DNA of 64,000 nucleotides from Sitta carolinensis. Lineage: Eukaryota > Chordata > Aves > Passeriformes > Sittidae. The position numbers were made by a program, and so were the translations under genes. This document shows, piece by piece, positions 1 to 10,000 of this stretch. The stretch is taken from contig CM063290.1 of assembly GCA_032173965.1 (NCBI GenBank), positions 13,293,501 through 13,357,500 of the forward strand, given 5' to 3'. Below the pieces are notes generated by a model. It saw nothing but the letters and a program-made list of their open reading frames with translations. It was not told the origin of the DNA and searched no databases. Each line of letters starts with the position of its first letter. The first letter of the stretch is position 1.

Positions 1-70
1 TGAAGTGACTGGGCTTAAAGAGCAACAGAATAAACAATATTTTGATTCATTGGGAGAAGAGAGAGAGGCT

Positions 71-99
71 CCCGCCCCCCCACCCCCGCCCCCCGACCC
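71..99 (-). other. G-quadruplex / i-motif candidate
   Basis: The + strand has five cytosine runs of 3, 6, 5, 6 and 3 bases, separated by only one or two bases. The minus strand therefore has five closely spaced G-runs. Four or more G-runs with 1-2 base loops is the classic pattern for a very stable G-quadruplex, with an i-motif on the C strand. It lies at the edge of a CpG-rich regulatory-looking region. The folding is predicted from pattern alone. Confidence 0.6.
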
Positions 100-530
100 A
101 TGAATGCTGGCATTGTCCATGCTTTTCTGAATCTGATTTACCATATCATAACCCCTAGGAAGAAGAAAACATCAATATCCCGAAGGAATGGAGATGTTTC
201 TATGGAAAACCTAGGAATTTTAGTCCATAACAGATCTGGTGTAAAAATCAAAGAGATCAAAGGCGGCGCTCCCAGGAGTATAGATGCGTCTCTGAATTAA
301 AGATGGACGATGCAGACTACAAAGTACTTTTTTTCCACCCTTCTTTATTCAGGCCTCTGTTTCCATTTCAAGGGAGGCGCTGTCCCAACATCATATCTGA
401 GCCCAGACAGTCATCGCAAACAATGCTCGCGAAGGGGGAGAAGCGCTAAAGAAAGCAAATCATAACAACCATCCGGCCTGGCAGGATTGTTTCCATTACA
501 AACCCGAGTGCAACAATTAATTACGAAATT

Positions 531-575
531 GAGAAAAAAAAAAAAAAAAAAAAAAGAAAGAAAAAAGAAGGAAGG
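531..575. repeat. Purine-only tract with (A)22
   Basis: Forty-five consecutive purines on the + strand begin with an uninterrupted run of 22 adenines (534-555) and continue as A/G sequence. It directly precedes the first CpG-rich patch. No target-site duplication or processed-gene body is seen beside it, so it is called a simple repeat rather than a retroposon tail. Confidence 0.85.
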
Positions 576-609
576 CGAGGCTCAATCGAAGTGATTAATA
601 TAGATGGCA

Positions 610-1130
610 AAGGCTGCGGGGAGTGGTGTTCGGGGCTCTGTGGTTTGGGGGGCAGGTTGGCTGCTCTCCGCCACTCCCTGCATTCCAGCATCCCAGGCCG
701 GCGGATCCCGGCTCTCGGCCCCTCCCGGCCGGCTGTCCTGGCCGCAGCGGGCCGGCCCCGACCCCCGCGCCTTTTCCTGCGCGGCCGGGAGCTCTGCCTC
801 GGGCGGGGTGCGCTCGGGATCCGTGGGCAGATCCCAGGGTGGCTCCGGGGCTTCTCAGGTTGGCACCAGTCCGCCGAGTGCCGCGAAGAAAGCAAAGACA
901 CATTTAAAACGTGACGGGGACAGTCAGCTCGCCTCTTTACCAGCAGACACTTCATGACAGGCGGCCCGATCCTCTGTGCCAGCCGGAGCGACGCCGGCGA
1001 CACGGCTGTGCCCTTGGGGTGCGGGTACTCATCTCCCTGCACAGCCATGCCTTCGGAAAGGTGAAGTTTCTCCACGCAAACACCCCTGGCCCTTTTTCCC
1101 GGAGGCTGGGAAGCGTGGCGGGAGAAACGC
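610..1130. promoter_or_regulatory. CpG-rich island 1
   Basis: GC-rich sequence with many CpG dinucleotides, densest at about 690-880, surrounded by AT-rich DNA. Several overlapping frames stay open here on both strands (up to 184 codons on the minus strand). None shows a recognisable domain, and frames open because GC-rich DNA has few stops. In birds such islands usually mark promoters or Polycomb-regulated sites of developmental genes. No TATA box or defined start site is visible inside, so direction is unknown. Confidence 0.6.
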
Positions 1131-3189
1131 GTTTAGAGCCCAAGAAGATGAATATTAGCGAAGTCAATTAAGTTGTTTGGAAACACACGCAGGAAAAAAA
1201 AACCGCTGGGACTACTGTTATGAAGAAAGCCAATTAAAATGGTTTGATAAGCATATGTATTAGCAACAAGTGTAGCACAGAGGTCAGAAACAACACTAAG
1301 TAAACAGAGTTGACAGAAGAGTGAATCTTTTGTGGCGGTGCGCAGCTGTCCGGCCTCCCTTTGTCCGGGAGGAGGCTGGGTGCACGCTCCCTGCTGCCCT
1401 CTCCCCAACTCAATGCACAAAAACAGATTGGGATGTTCTGCATGCATAGGCAACATTGCAGCTCCAGTCCTCCCTTTTCTGTTCCTTCTTTAGGAGACAG
1501 GGCTCTCCAGACATTTTTTCCTGACAGTAACAAAGAGGGGCTGTAAAACAGTTCAGAATAGGAGGAGAGAAAGAAGAGAAAGGAGTCCCCGAGGGGGAAA
1601 AAAAAGCGCCATGTCACGGGACAAAAGAGTAGGAAGTTGAAAATAGAAATAAAACTGAAAGCAAGAATTATCTTGTTAAACAGAGGTGGGATTTTTTTTT
1701 TTTTTTTTTCAGAGTCGTCTTTGTGAAAGTTTTTAAGTATCACGACGTGGAACAAGTGTGTAAGTCCTCACACATACTTCAGTCAAAGATTCATGAGCTT
1801 CCGAGAGCCTTGATGGCTTATTTATGTGTCAGCAAATTCTGCAGCTTAAATACGTTTGAAAAAACAGGTCTGGGGTTAGTTGGAGTCCCGCAGACACGGC
1901 TTTAAATGTGCGGGGCGGGCAGGGGATTCCGCCCAGGCCAGAGAAAGGAAATGAAAAGATCAAGAAGCAACGAGCCGGTTTCTTTTTATTCAAAGTCTGG
2001 AAAATAAACACAGGCCAGGTTGTTTTCTGCTGTGCCCTGCTCTCACAGGGACTGAGGTGAACGCGTCAGGATGGTGTTGGGAACACCTCGTTCAGTAACG
2101 GAACACACTTTTCCTGGCAGGGCAGCTGAGGAGCCAGGGCTGAGCTGTCCCGGCCGTGGGAGTCGGGCTGTGTCTCGGGCTGTTGTCCAGGTAATTTTCT
2201 CCCTTGGGTGATCAGATATCACTTTCTCCTGCCACGGCTTCCCCAGGAAAGGATGCACTTTTAGGGTATGATGTCTCACTTCTTAGCCAAAGCCTCAGCA
2301 TCACCACCTTGAACCCATCTTTAGTTCTGCACTTGTCTTTCTTGATTTAATGTCGTCGGAGGAAAAAATTAGTTAAAAAGGATCCGGCGTTGCGGCGGAA
2401 ACGATGCCAAGCCGGGATCGGCAATGAAGTCCCAAGAGCCCACACACCTCCCTGACTCCGCTCATCCTCTATGTCTAATATGGAGCCTTGCACTCCTTTC
2501 CCGAGAAACCTTCTCGGAGACAGCTTTTGTTAAACCAGAGCTGACAGGGAAACCTCAGGAGAAGCACTGCAGCTTGGTTCCCAAGGACAACACGTGTTGC
2601 CCAATGTTTCCCAAATTGTCCGAAATACAGCCAGCGTATCTGCGGAGAGCGTCTTTTGCAGTCCCCTGAGAAAGTGATAGCTCTTGTGTTCTTTTGATCC
2701 TGGTCTCTGGTTTAGTCAAGTTTTGGTTAGAATAAGACAAATGCGAAAGTCTAAATTTTATGACTTTGGGATTTGAATATGAATCTTCGGTCTGGGCACA
2801 AGAACACAACAACCCACTGCAAATCAGAGAGGCAAAATCATTATAGCTTGTCATTTGGGTCGTTGTTCTGTCTTTGAAGCAGAGTCCAAGAGTAAACTCT
2901 TCTGATGAATCGAAGTCGTTAAATTTTAGTGCAGATGAATTATGGTTCAGCTTCTAAAATGGTGCAAATGTTTAATAAAAATCATCTCATCTGTGGCCTT
3001 TTAGAATCGCCTTGTTTCACCAGCGAAAATTCAATCTGCGGCATCTCACCCTTTTCTAAATGTCATCTTCCCAGCAAACTCCACTTATTAACATTATCAA
3101 TTTTTTCTTTCAAGTCCGTCAGTCTCATGATTTAAGGAGACTCTTTGTCTTAAAGATTTCACAATCGGAAAAAGCCGACTCGACTCACA
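1131..3189. other. Gene-free stretch between CpG islands
   Basis: No coding region is recognisable. The stretch holds an 18-base T run (1692-1709), a moderately CpG-containing part around 1890-2170, and AT-rich sequence with homeodomain-like cores (CAATTAA, TTAATT) around 1165-1260. It looks like unique, possibly regulatory DNA, with no transposon signature found. Confidence 0.4.
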
Positions 3190-3600
3190 CCGCTGCGTGA
3201 TTTCGGAAGCGTGGACAAATAGCCCTGCGGGCGTGTGTATCGCGCTAAAAGCCCTTTGAAGGGACACGCGGTGCCCAGACCCACCGGTCCGGCCGGCTGC
3301 GGCTGCGGGATGGGCGCAGGACCAGGGGCGAGCCGGGGGCGCGCTGCTCCGCGGGCTCTGCGCGGCCGCGCCGTCGGCCGGCTCTCGGCGGGCTATGGGT
3401 GCCCGTGGGCCGGGCTCCGCTCCCACCGTGCCCGAGGGGATCCCCGCCCACCCGAGCCCGGAGGGCTCTGCTCCCACCCGGCTCCGCGCCCACCGCCCTC
3501 CAGAGCGCGCCCGGCCCGGGCCCAGGCACCTTCCCGCTCCCCCTGCTCGCTCGCGGTAGCCGCAGCGCTGGGATGGGTAGTGCGCACATCGACATGAACT
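3190..3600. promoter_or_regulatory. CpG-rich island 2
   Basis: About 400 bp of very GC-rich DNA with a high CpG count, strongest at 3280-3570, containing GC-box-like GGGCGC and CCGCCC words. All frames are nearly stop-free (for example 126 codons on the minus strand at 3097-3477). Their translations are Arg/Pro/Ala/Gly-rich and resemble no family, as expected for an island. It ends abruptly in AT-rich sequence at about 3620. Confidence 0.65.
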
Positions 3601-3619
3601 TCAGTGAAACCAGATGCCA

Positions 3620-3800
3620 GGGTCTAAATTAATATTAGTGTTTTGCAGATTCTATAACCATTAAAGCATCGAATTAATTAAGTTCTGCGGCTTTCTTTAA
3701 GTCGAATGCTTTCGCTTTATTTCCATCGATGGGAGGCGGGTCAGCTCACTCGGGCACAATGATCAGATACTTTCCAGAAGTTTATCTGTACATCAGAACA
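3620..3800. promoter_or_regulatory. Candidate regulatory element with homeodomain sites
   Basis: AT-rich block next to CpG island 2. It contains ATTAATATTAG, CATTAAAG and GAATTAATTAAG, several TAAT/ATTA homeodomain cores within 60 bp, together with isolated CpGs (ATCGAAT, GTCGAAT, CATCGATG). Retained CpGs in AT-rich sequence are typical of unmethylated or selected DNA. The idea of a conserved noncoding element rests on composition and motif density only. Confidence 0.3.
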
Positions 3801-3863
3801 GGTTCTGAACCGATTCCAGGAGCACTTCGCTTCTCATCCGTGAAGCCTGCAAGCTTTGGAGAG

Positions 3864-3871
3864 TATAAATA
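3864..3871 (+). promoter_or_regulatory. TATA box, candidate core promoter
   Basis: A perfect TATAAATA followed by GCGCGG matches a strong vertebrate TATA box with a GC-rich downstream flank. A GC-box-like GGAGGCGGG lies about 130 bp upstream. The expected start site would be near 3895. About 100 bp further on there is a good splice donor, AG|GTAAAGT, with the GT at 3994. This gives a coherent promoter, short first exon and intron arrangement on the + strand. No open frame of note begins here, so a transcript would probably be noncoding or have its coding part outside the window. Confidence 0.4.
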
Positions 3872-4000
3872 GCGCGGACTAGACTGCATTTGCAGCAGGG
3901 CAGACCCTAGCCCTCCCAATCTGGCCATTTGAAGGAGGGTTTGGATTTTATTTTTAGAGGCTCTTTCCCACAACCCCGCCCCATCACAGCTAGGTAAAGT

Positions 4001-5069
4001 CAAGAGGCAAGATCTAAATTACAAATGTTTTAATGGGAGAGGGATTGACTGGGACCTCTCTCGTTCATCCCCTTGTAAACAAAGATTAAAAACTTTTCTA
4101 GAACACGGGAAAAACCGAAAACCCCGATGACCTCACATTTCACCCTGCACATTAAAACAGCATCTGCACGGCTCCCTGCCTGAGAAGAAAAAGCAATAGA
4201 CTTCAGCGGAAATTGAAACAAGGACATTTCTGCTAAGAACGGACTTGGTCTGGTACATCTTTTGGATCAGATCAAGATAACTGGGTTTGATTTTGCTTGG
4301 CTTTACAGGGAACACGGGAAAGAGAAAACCGCACCAAAGTGGGGCCCAGGGTTTCAGAAGAGAGCAGCTGATCTGCTCTTCTCTCCATGCCGGGGCGGTG
4401 CCTTAGGCTAAGCAGAGAGGGCAGGTACAGCTGAGCCTGCTCCGGGGTGTTGCAGCACATGGCAACACCGGAGGAGGAGGTCTCTGAACGGGCTGCGGAT
4501 CTCTCTGCTAAGAGGCGCACTCACCACCCCCGGCTCCCGGAGCCGCGAGTGGAGCCCGTGTCCCGACCCGCCTGCCGCTCGGCTTCAGACACTGACTGTC
4601 CTCCTGCGCGGGCTCCTCCAGCTCTGGCCACTGGCTCACCCTGACACAGCCACCCCACCTGGCACAGGGCATCTGGACGGGAGATTTCCTCCTCCTGCAC
4701 AGTGGCACTGCCAGGGGAGAACAAACCAGTGAACTGCCAGAGCCCTGTAGGGGACACAGCGACAGGTCAATAGACAGGCGAGAGGCACGGGAGGGGTTTC
4801 TCTGGCTACGGGGGGTCGCAAGGAGCGGGGGGCCCTTTTCAGCAAACTTCCAGGGAAACCACGGCAGCAGGGAGAAGCTTGCTGTGTAGGACTCCTCAGT
4901 ACTGAATAGCTTCATGCAGCTTCGTTTGAGCAGCAGGAATGAACGTGCAGCAATTTAGTCTGTATTTCTTCCGTGTTTAATCCCACGACTAACCCGCGTG
5001 TCTTCCCTCGCGCGTTCTCATTCAGTTAATAAAAGAAAAAAAGAAAAAGAGAAGATAACTTTGCCAGAG
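4001..5069. other. Gene-free stretch with a weak CpG patch
   Basis: No coding region is recognised. A modest CpG-containing segment lies at about 4480-4650. The open frames on both strands here (up to 135 codons, minus strand 4508-4915) overlap one another and have no recognisable domains. No transposon remnant was recognised. Confidence 0.4.
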
Positions 5070-5270
5070 GCCTTTGGAAATCTGAGCGCATCCCGGGTCT
5101 GGTGCCAGGCTCAGCTTCCCGCTGCTCGCCAGGGGCCGGCCTTGCGCGCCACCCCGACATGATGTCTGTGGCGACACAAACTGGCCCCGCCAGCTCCGCA
5201 CCCGCCTGCGGATCCAGGGACAGGGGACGGCTCCGGTCCAGAGCAGTTCCTCCGACATCCTCGAAAGTTT
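5070..5270. promoter_or_regulatory. CpG-rich island 3
   Basis: About 200 bp with roughly 15-20 CpGs, including CCGGCC, GCGCGCC and CCGCC words, between AT-rich flanks. It is the third distinct CpG-dense patch in 5.3 kb. Short frames in it differ completely between strands and show no domain. Confidence 0.5.
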
Positions 5271-5494
5271 TGGAAAGGTTTTCTGACTTCACATGGCCAG
5301 AGCAGGGGCTTGGGCTCGGCCGAGCTCACCAAGACCTTCTCAGAAGTGTAAATATTTTATTCTTGTGAAAAAGACCCAAAATCAAACCTCCAAAGCAACC
5401 CTGGCCGGGATAAGTCCCTGCGGAGTTTGCTGACCCCATCCAGTCCCTCCCCGCCACTACATCACCTCACTCAGGACATCGCTGAGCTCCGATG

Positions 5495-5830
5495 ACAAAG
5501 GAAAAATTACTTCATTGCCAAGAGTCACATATATAGCCTCAAAGTGCTGTAAATATTTTCATTACACTAAAAAAGTAACTCGATTAAAGGATACAGTTTA
5601 TTGGAATAATGCGAGTGCATTTCAAAGAAATCAAATACCCAGAGTTATTCAATATTCAGACACTCGAGGCTACAAAGCGAGGTGCAAACAAAGCCTTTTG
5701 CAGCAGAATAGCAGTAATGTGCGGCACCTGAAGTAAGTCACTGCTGGGGAGCTGTGTCAGACACTACTAATTAACCTACTTTTCAAGCGAGTTGATGTCA
5801 ACTTTTTGCAAGCGAGGAGAGACGCGCTCT
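5495..5830. promoter_or_regulatory. Candidate conserved noncoding/regulatory element
   Basis: About 300 bp of complex, non-repetitive sequence with many transcription-factor-like cores close together: ACAAAG SOX/TCF-type words (three around 5670-5695), CACCTG E-box (about 5725), TAATTAAC homeodomain site (about 5769), and the near-palindrome GTTGATGTCAAC (about 5791). CpGs such as ACTCGAGG and AAGCGAGG persist in AT-rich context. No coding potential is recognisable in its 73-codon frame. The element call is inference without alignment support. Confidence 0.35.
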
Positions 5831-5889
5831 TCCTCGGAAGATGGCCCGAGCCCACGGCGGTCCTTCGGCGTGCCCCCACCCCGTGGGCT

Positions 5890-5901
5890 CCCCCCCCCCC
5901 C
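5890..5901. repeat. (C)12 homopolymer
   Basis: Twelve consecutive cytosines within a CpG-containing segment. Homopolymer length here is prone to sequencing and assembly error. Confidence 0.85.
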
Positions 5902-6487
5902 ATTCTGTGGGACTGAGCAGCATCAGTCGGACCACGCTGCGTGGTGTTGGATTTGTGACTGTGCGGCGTTTGGAGCGCGCTGGACAGCTCTGGGTACAAT
6001 TACTCTTTCCCCAGTAGTGACTCTCTGCCTCCTCGGCGTCGCAGGGCAGTGGGCGACCATGGACAGCCTCCCTGCCTCGGACTTCCAGTAAAGAAGTCGT
6101 TCTCCACGTGGGAAAGCAGCTCTTCGCTAGGGGATGTAACAAGCTGCTCTTTTACTGTAACAAACTCGGAGCAGGAAGGTAAAATTAAATTGGTCTCTAC
6201 ACACCCATGGGCTCATCTGAGGGATGCTTTAGCTCAGAAACATGAAAAACTCCAAAATAGAGCTTAAAGTATTCCCCACAATCCTCTACATTTCTCATAC
6301 AGCCGCAAATATAAAAGGAAGATACAATCTTTCTCTCTCCCACCTCTTTCCTAAAGCACCAGCAAAACTACCCTCCCTCAGCTCTGAATTTACATAGCCC
6401 TTTAACTAGGTGCAGATGTGTCAATTTATATCACCTGTGGATCTGACCCATGGCTATATATATGAGAGAGCACTACCCCTTGTTTTA

Positions 6488-6599
6488 TTTTTTTCTTCTT
6501 CTTCTCCTCTTCTTGCTTCTCCTCTTCTTGCTTTTGCTTTTTCTCTTCTTGCTTCTTCCCATCTTCTTCTCCTTTTCTTCTTCTTTTTTTCCTCTCCTC
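6488..6599. repeat. Polypyrimidine (TTC/CTT-rich) tract
   Basis: Roughly 112 bp of almost pure C/T on the + strand, dominated by TTC, CTT and CTCCT words and broken only by a few single G or A bases. It produces open frames on both strands (Ser/Leu/Phe-rich on plus, Lys/Glu-rich on minus) that are composition artefacts. Homopurine-homopyrimidine tracts this long can form triplex (H-DNA). Confidence 0.85.
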
Positions 6600-6837
6600 A
6601 ATCCTCCTGCTAAGGGGAGCAAAGGACACCTACTAGGTTACTGGTTTATACCTCGGTTTTGTATGTAGAAGAAAATTAAGAAATTGTAGGTCTAGACGTG
6701 ATTTGTGAGAAGACATGGCAGACAGAATATTTAGTGGAGAGAGGATAAGGCTTAGAAAAACCGAGTAAAGAAAATGTTGTTGGTGAGCAATAGGTCTGAG
6801 CAAGAACTGAATGCTTGCTTTCCCCACAGTAGGCAGC

Positions 6838-7060
6838 AGAAGAGAGTGGATTTAAATTGTAGCAAAAGGGGTTTGAAGTAGAGGTGGACTGAGGTCTTCA
6901 GCTGTAAGATGAGCTGAGTGTTGGAACGGACCTAAGGAGTTTCTGGGATATTCATCCATCGTGGAGAAGCCAGACAAGCCTCTGCTAGGGATGATACAAG
7001 TGTGAAGATCCTGCCTTTGAGTCAGGAGACTAATTCTTCAATCTCTAGCTTTATCTGATA
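6838..7060 (+). mobile_element. Degraded CR1 LINE, 3' end
   Basis: The order of recognisable CR1 3'-region words is kept: GTGGATTTAAATTG, then GTTGGAACGG (for the usual ACTGGAACAGG), then a TCCATCnTGGAGA-like stretch, then GATCCTGCCTTTGAG (for GACCCTGCTTTGAGC). This is the sense orientation of the region upstream of the CR1 terminus. It is heavily mutated and 5'-truncated, the usual state of avian CR1 copies. It carries no reverse-transcriptase coding sequence and would be immobile. Confidence 0.55.
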
Positions 7061-10000
7061 TGTTTTAGATAAGATAAATTACTTTGATAAATGACAGATT
7101 TGGCACTGAAAAAGCAATATAAACTCAGTCTTGTAGCATTACTGTGCTAAAGGGAGAAGAGGATTAGGCTGTATAAAGATCCTCTGATGTTGCTCCCACC
7201 AAGTAGGACAAACTTTGAGGATACTAAGGAAGGCTTTGGTAGTAAAGAATTAGTTTTTTTTATAGAATGGTAGTTATAGTACGGTATTTTAGGTACTTCA
7301 TTATGTAATTACCATATTAAGAGACAGAGGGCAAGCCAAGTGAAAACGTGAACTTTGCAAAATGGGAGGACTGGGTACTGCAGTTCCATCTAGGAGCTGG
7401 ACTTGTGAGGTGCCCAGCTAGTATGTGCATCACTACGGCTGTTTTGCACCATGTGTTGAGGTTGCAGGGACATTCTTAAGAAAAGATTTTACTGTGCAGG
7501 TGACTACTTTTCCAAAAGAAGTAAGTATATGACTTTTAAAATCAGCAAGAACGGTAACAGCCCTGAATGTCAATGTAAGTATTTAACTTGAATTTTCAGG
7601 CCTCTAATTCTTTCACCTACCAGATCACTTGAAATAACATTCAGCATGTGTCCAAATGCTGGAAATATGGCTGATTTTATACCTGCATGCCTCTGAAATC
7701 AAATAAACAACTGTTTTTTAACTGGCAGCTGAAGAAAAAATATGTTATCCTGAAATCTGAGTTCTCAGTGTATTGAAGGAAGTGTGCAAAGAGTGGTGGA
7801 AAATATGGAACGAGCAATTTATAATGGAAAACAGAACACAATTTTATAGTGCTCTTCCCTGGAATTTAGTTGTCATCCAAGTGTTTTTCATGAACAATAA
7901 CATTCCAGATACATCCACCTGGTAGCAATGGGCACAGCTTTAGCGTTTTAAATTTTTTTAAAGCGTATATGAACCTGAAAACATACTTTCTACTGGGAGA
8001 CAAGCTGTTTGGTGATGAACTCCCACTCTTTCCTCTGCTTTGATATAAAATTTCTCTTTTCATTTACTAACATACTTATGGAAATAATTTTCAAACATAT
8101 TGTATCTCTTAAGTTTGAGATATTATGCCATTTGTTCTTATGCAGACTCCTATGTGAAGGCATTGTGGGGGTCCTGCTTAAACAGTGGATGTGAAGAAAG
8201 CTTCATGTATTTCATGGGTTGGTGGGTAGGGACTGTGCTACAGCATTTCACCTCCTGCTTTTTGAACAATTGTGCATTAACTGTTCACTTTTCATTTAAA
8301 AGAAATAGCAAAAATTTGAGTTCAGCAGCCTTAGTCACAGAGAATATAAAAAAATAACTTCCAGATCTAAACTAATGAATTATCTGAGGGAAGCTGAAAT
8401 AAACTGTTGGCATGAACAACCCCATCTATTTTAACAGATTGCTAATTCAGAAGCAAAAAGAAATTCGGAAGAATGCTGTATTAAATAAATACCATATGCA
8501 TGACTCATCAGCATGTTGTTCATTTTTATATTTAATTATACCTAGGTTTCATGGTCTATTGTTACCTTAAGATGGAAAGAAACACCCTTTTATTTTTAAC
8601 CAAAGGCAGTAAAATTTAGGGACTTCAGTCCCAATTGCTTCATTAGAGTATGCAGGACACCAGCTACATGACAGGAAGAACAAACTTTGTGTGATAATTT
8701 CATTTTGCGAAGTTTGCTGTGCATCTGCTTAAACAGAACAAATGCAAGCAGAAGAGCAGTGCAGCAATTATGATGCCAAGCAGTCGTTTGTATTGAATAG
8801 GTCATTTAGAATGGAGTTCTGGCAAGTGTAAATGTCTGCCATGCTGCTTACAGCTCCTCTTGGGCACAATAAGATTTGTGAAAGTGTTTTCTACTTGGTG
8901 TTTCTTGAACAAACATTTTCTTTTGAGGAGTCAGGGATCTGTGTCTTTTTCTTGTTTGTTCTCCCTGAGCACAAATGACAACATAATTATTGCATGCAAG
9001 GTAGTGGTGGTGTTGAGGGACTTTCAGCATATTTATGATTTTATCTGAATTCTTTTATTTCTGTTGACTAAAATTTTTCAGAAATATATTAATTGTATGT
9101 ATAGATTATATATAAACCTTTCAATTTATGAAATTAATATTATTATGGATGCTCAATAGTGACATTTTTGCTTTCATATACCAAAACCTTGTTCTGTTGT
9201 TGATCTTATGAAATCTTACAGCTTTCTGTGTAGGAAACAGACTTGCAATTTGGATTTTGTCTGCACAGATACCCATAGTGGAGGGCTCTTTTTTTTTTTT
9301 TTTTTTTAAATTTGGTTTGGTGGATAAATAGCCTTATATGACAATAAAGAGGACAATTTGGTATGCAGTCACTTGTGAAAAAAATGGCTGATTAAAATGT
9401 GGTATAGGATGGTACCTCATATAGCTGGGAGTAGGATTTCTTAACACCTTTACTACCATCTATCATAAGTTATTTAATGACATTATCTGAATCTGTTCAC
9501 TGCTGAAATTAAAAAGAAACAACCAAAAAACCCCAGCAGAGTTCTCGGATCATCCACTTTTAGCCAATTTAAAAGAGTGTTGAGATGTAGGAATTCTGCA
9601 AAGAACATTTTATTTTTATAATCATTGTCTCATGTCTACATACACCACAAATGTAACCAAAAGTAACCCTTGCAAATCCCACAGTTCCTGCAGGATCTTG
9701 TGGTGAGGTGCCTTTGCAGGGATGCTGAAATTTTCTGAGCTGCCTTGCCCTCTGTGCCACGTGGAGTTGAGGTGGCTGGAAAGCCGTGGTAGGTGCTGCA
9801 TGTGGTTGCATAGAGACCTGGTGATGGCTGTGCAAAGAGCCTCGTGACACCTGCACGGCCAGCCTGGTCTCCAGGGGCTGCTGTCCTGGCTCTTTGAAAC
9901 ACATCTTGAGGCAGATGGGGATGCTGCTGGGTGAGGAGGGAAAATGGCTGGCAGCTGTGTTGTAGAAACATGACTTTGCTGATTGCTTCCTAGAAATGCT

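Noticed and set aside
100..300. 66-codon frame next to the G-quadruplex candidate
   Set aside because: Short, no domain I can name and no splice or promoter context. A chance frame is the simplest reading.
521..1075. 184-codon minus-strand frame and its overlapping neighbours
   Set aside because: It lies in a CpG island plus a poly-A/T tract. Frames are open on both strands at once and the translations have no recognisable domain.
3097..3632. Several overlapping frames of 64-126 codons
   Set aside because: CpG-island composition keeps all frames open. Arg/Pro/Ala/Gly-rich translations match no family.
6410..6668. Leu/Phe/Ser-rich (plus) and Lys/Glu-rich (minus) frames
   Set aside because: They are translations of the polypyrimidine tract and resemble a membrane or charged protein only because of base composition.
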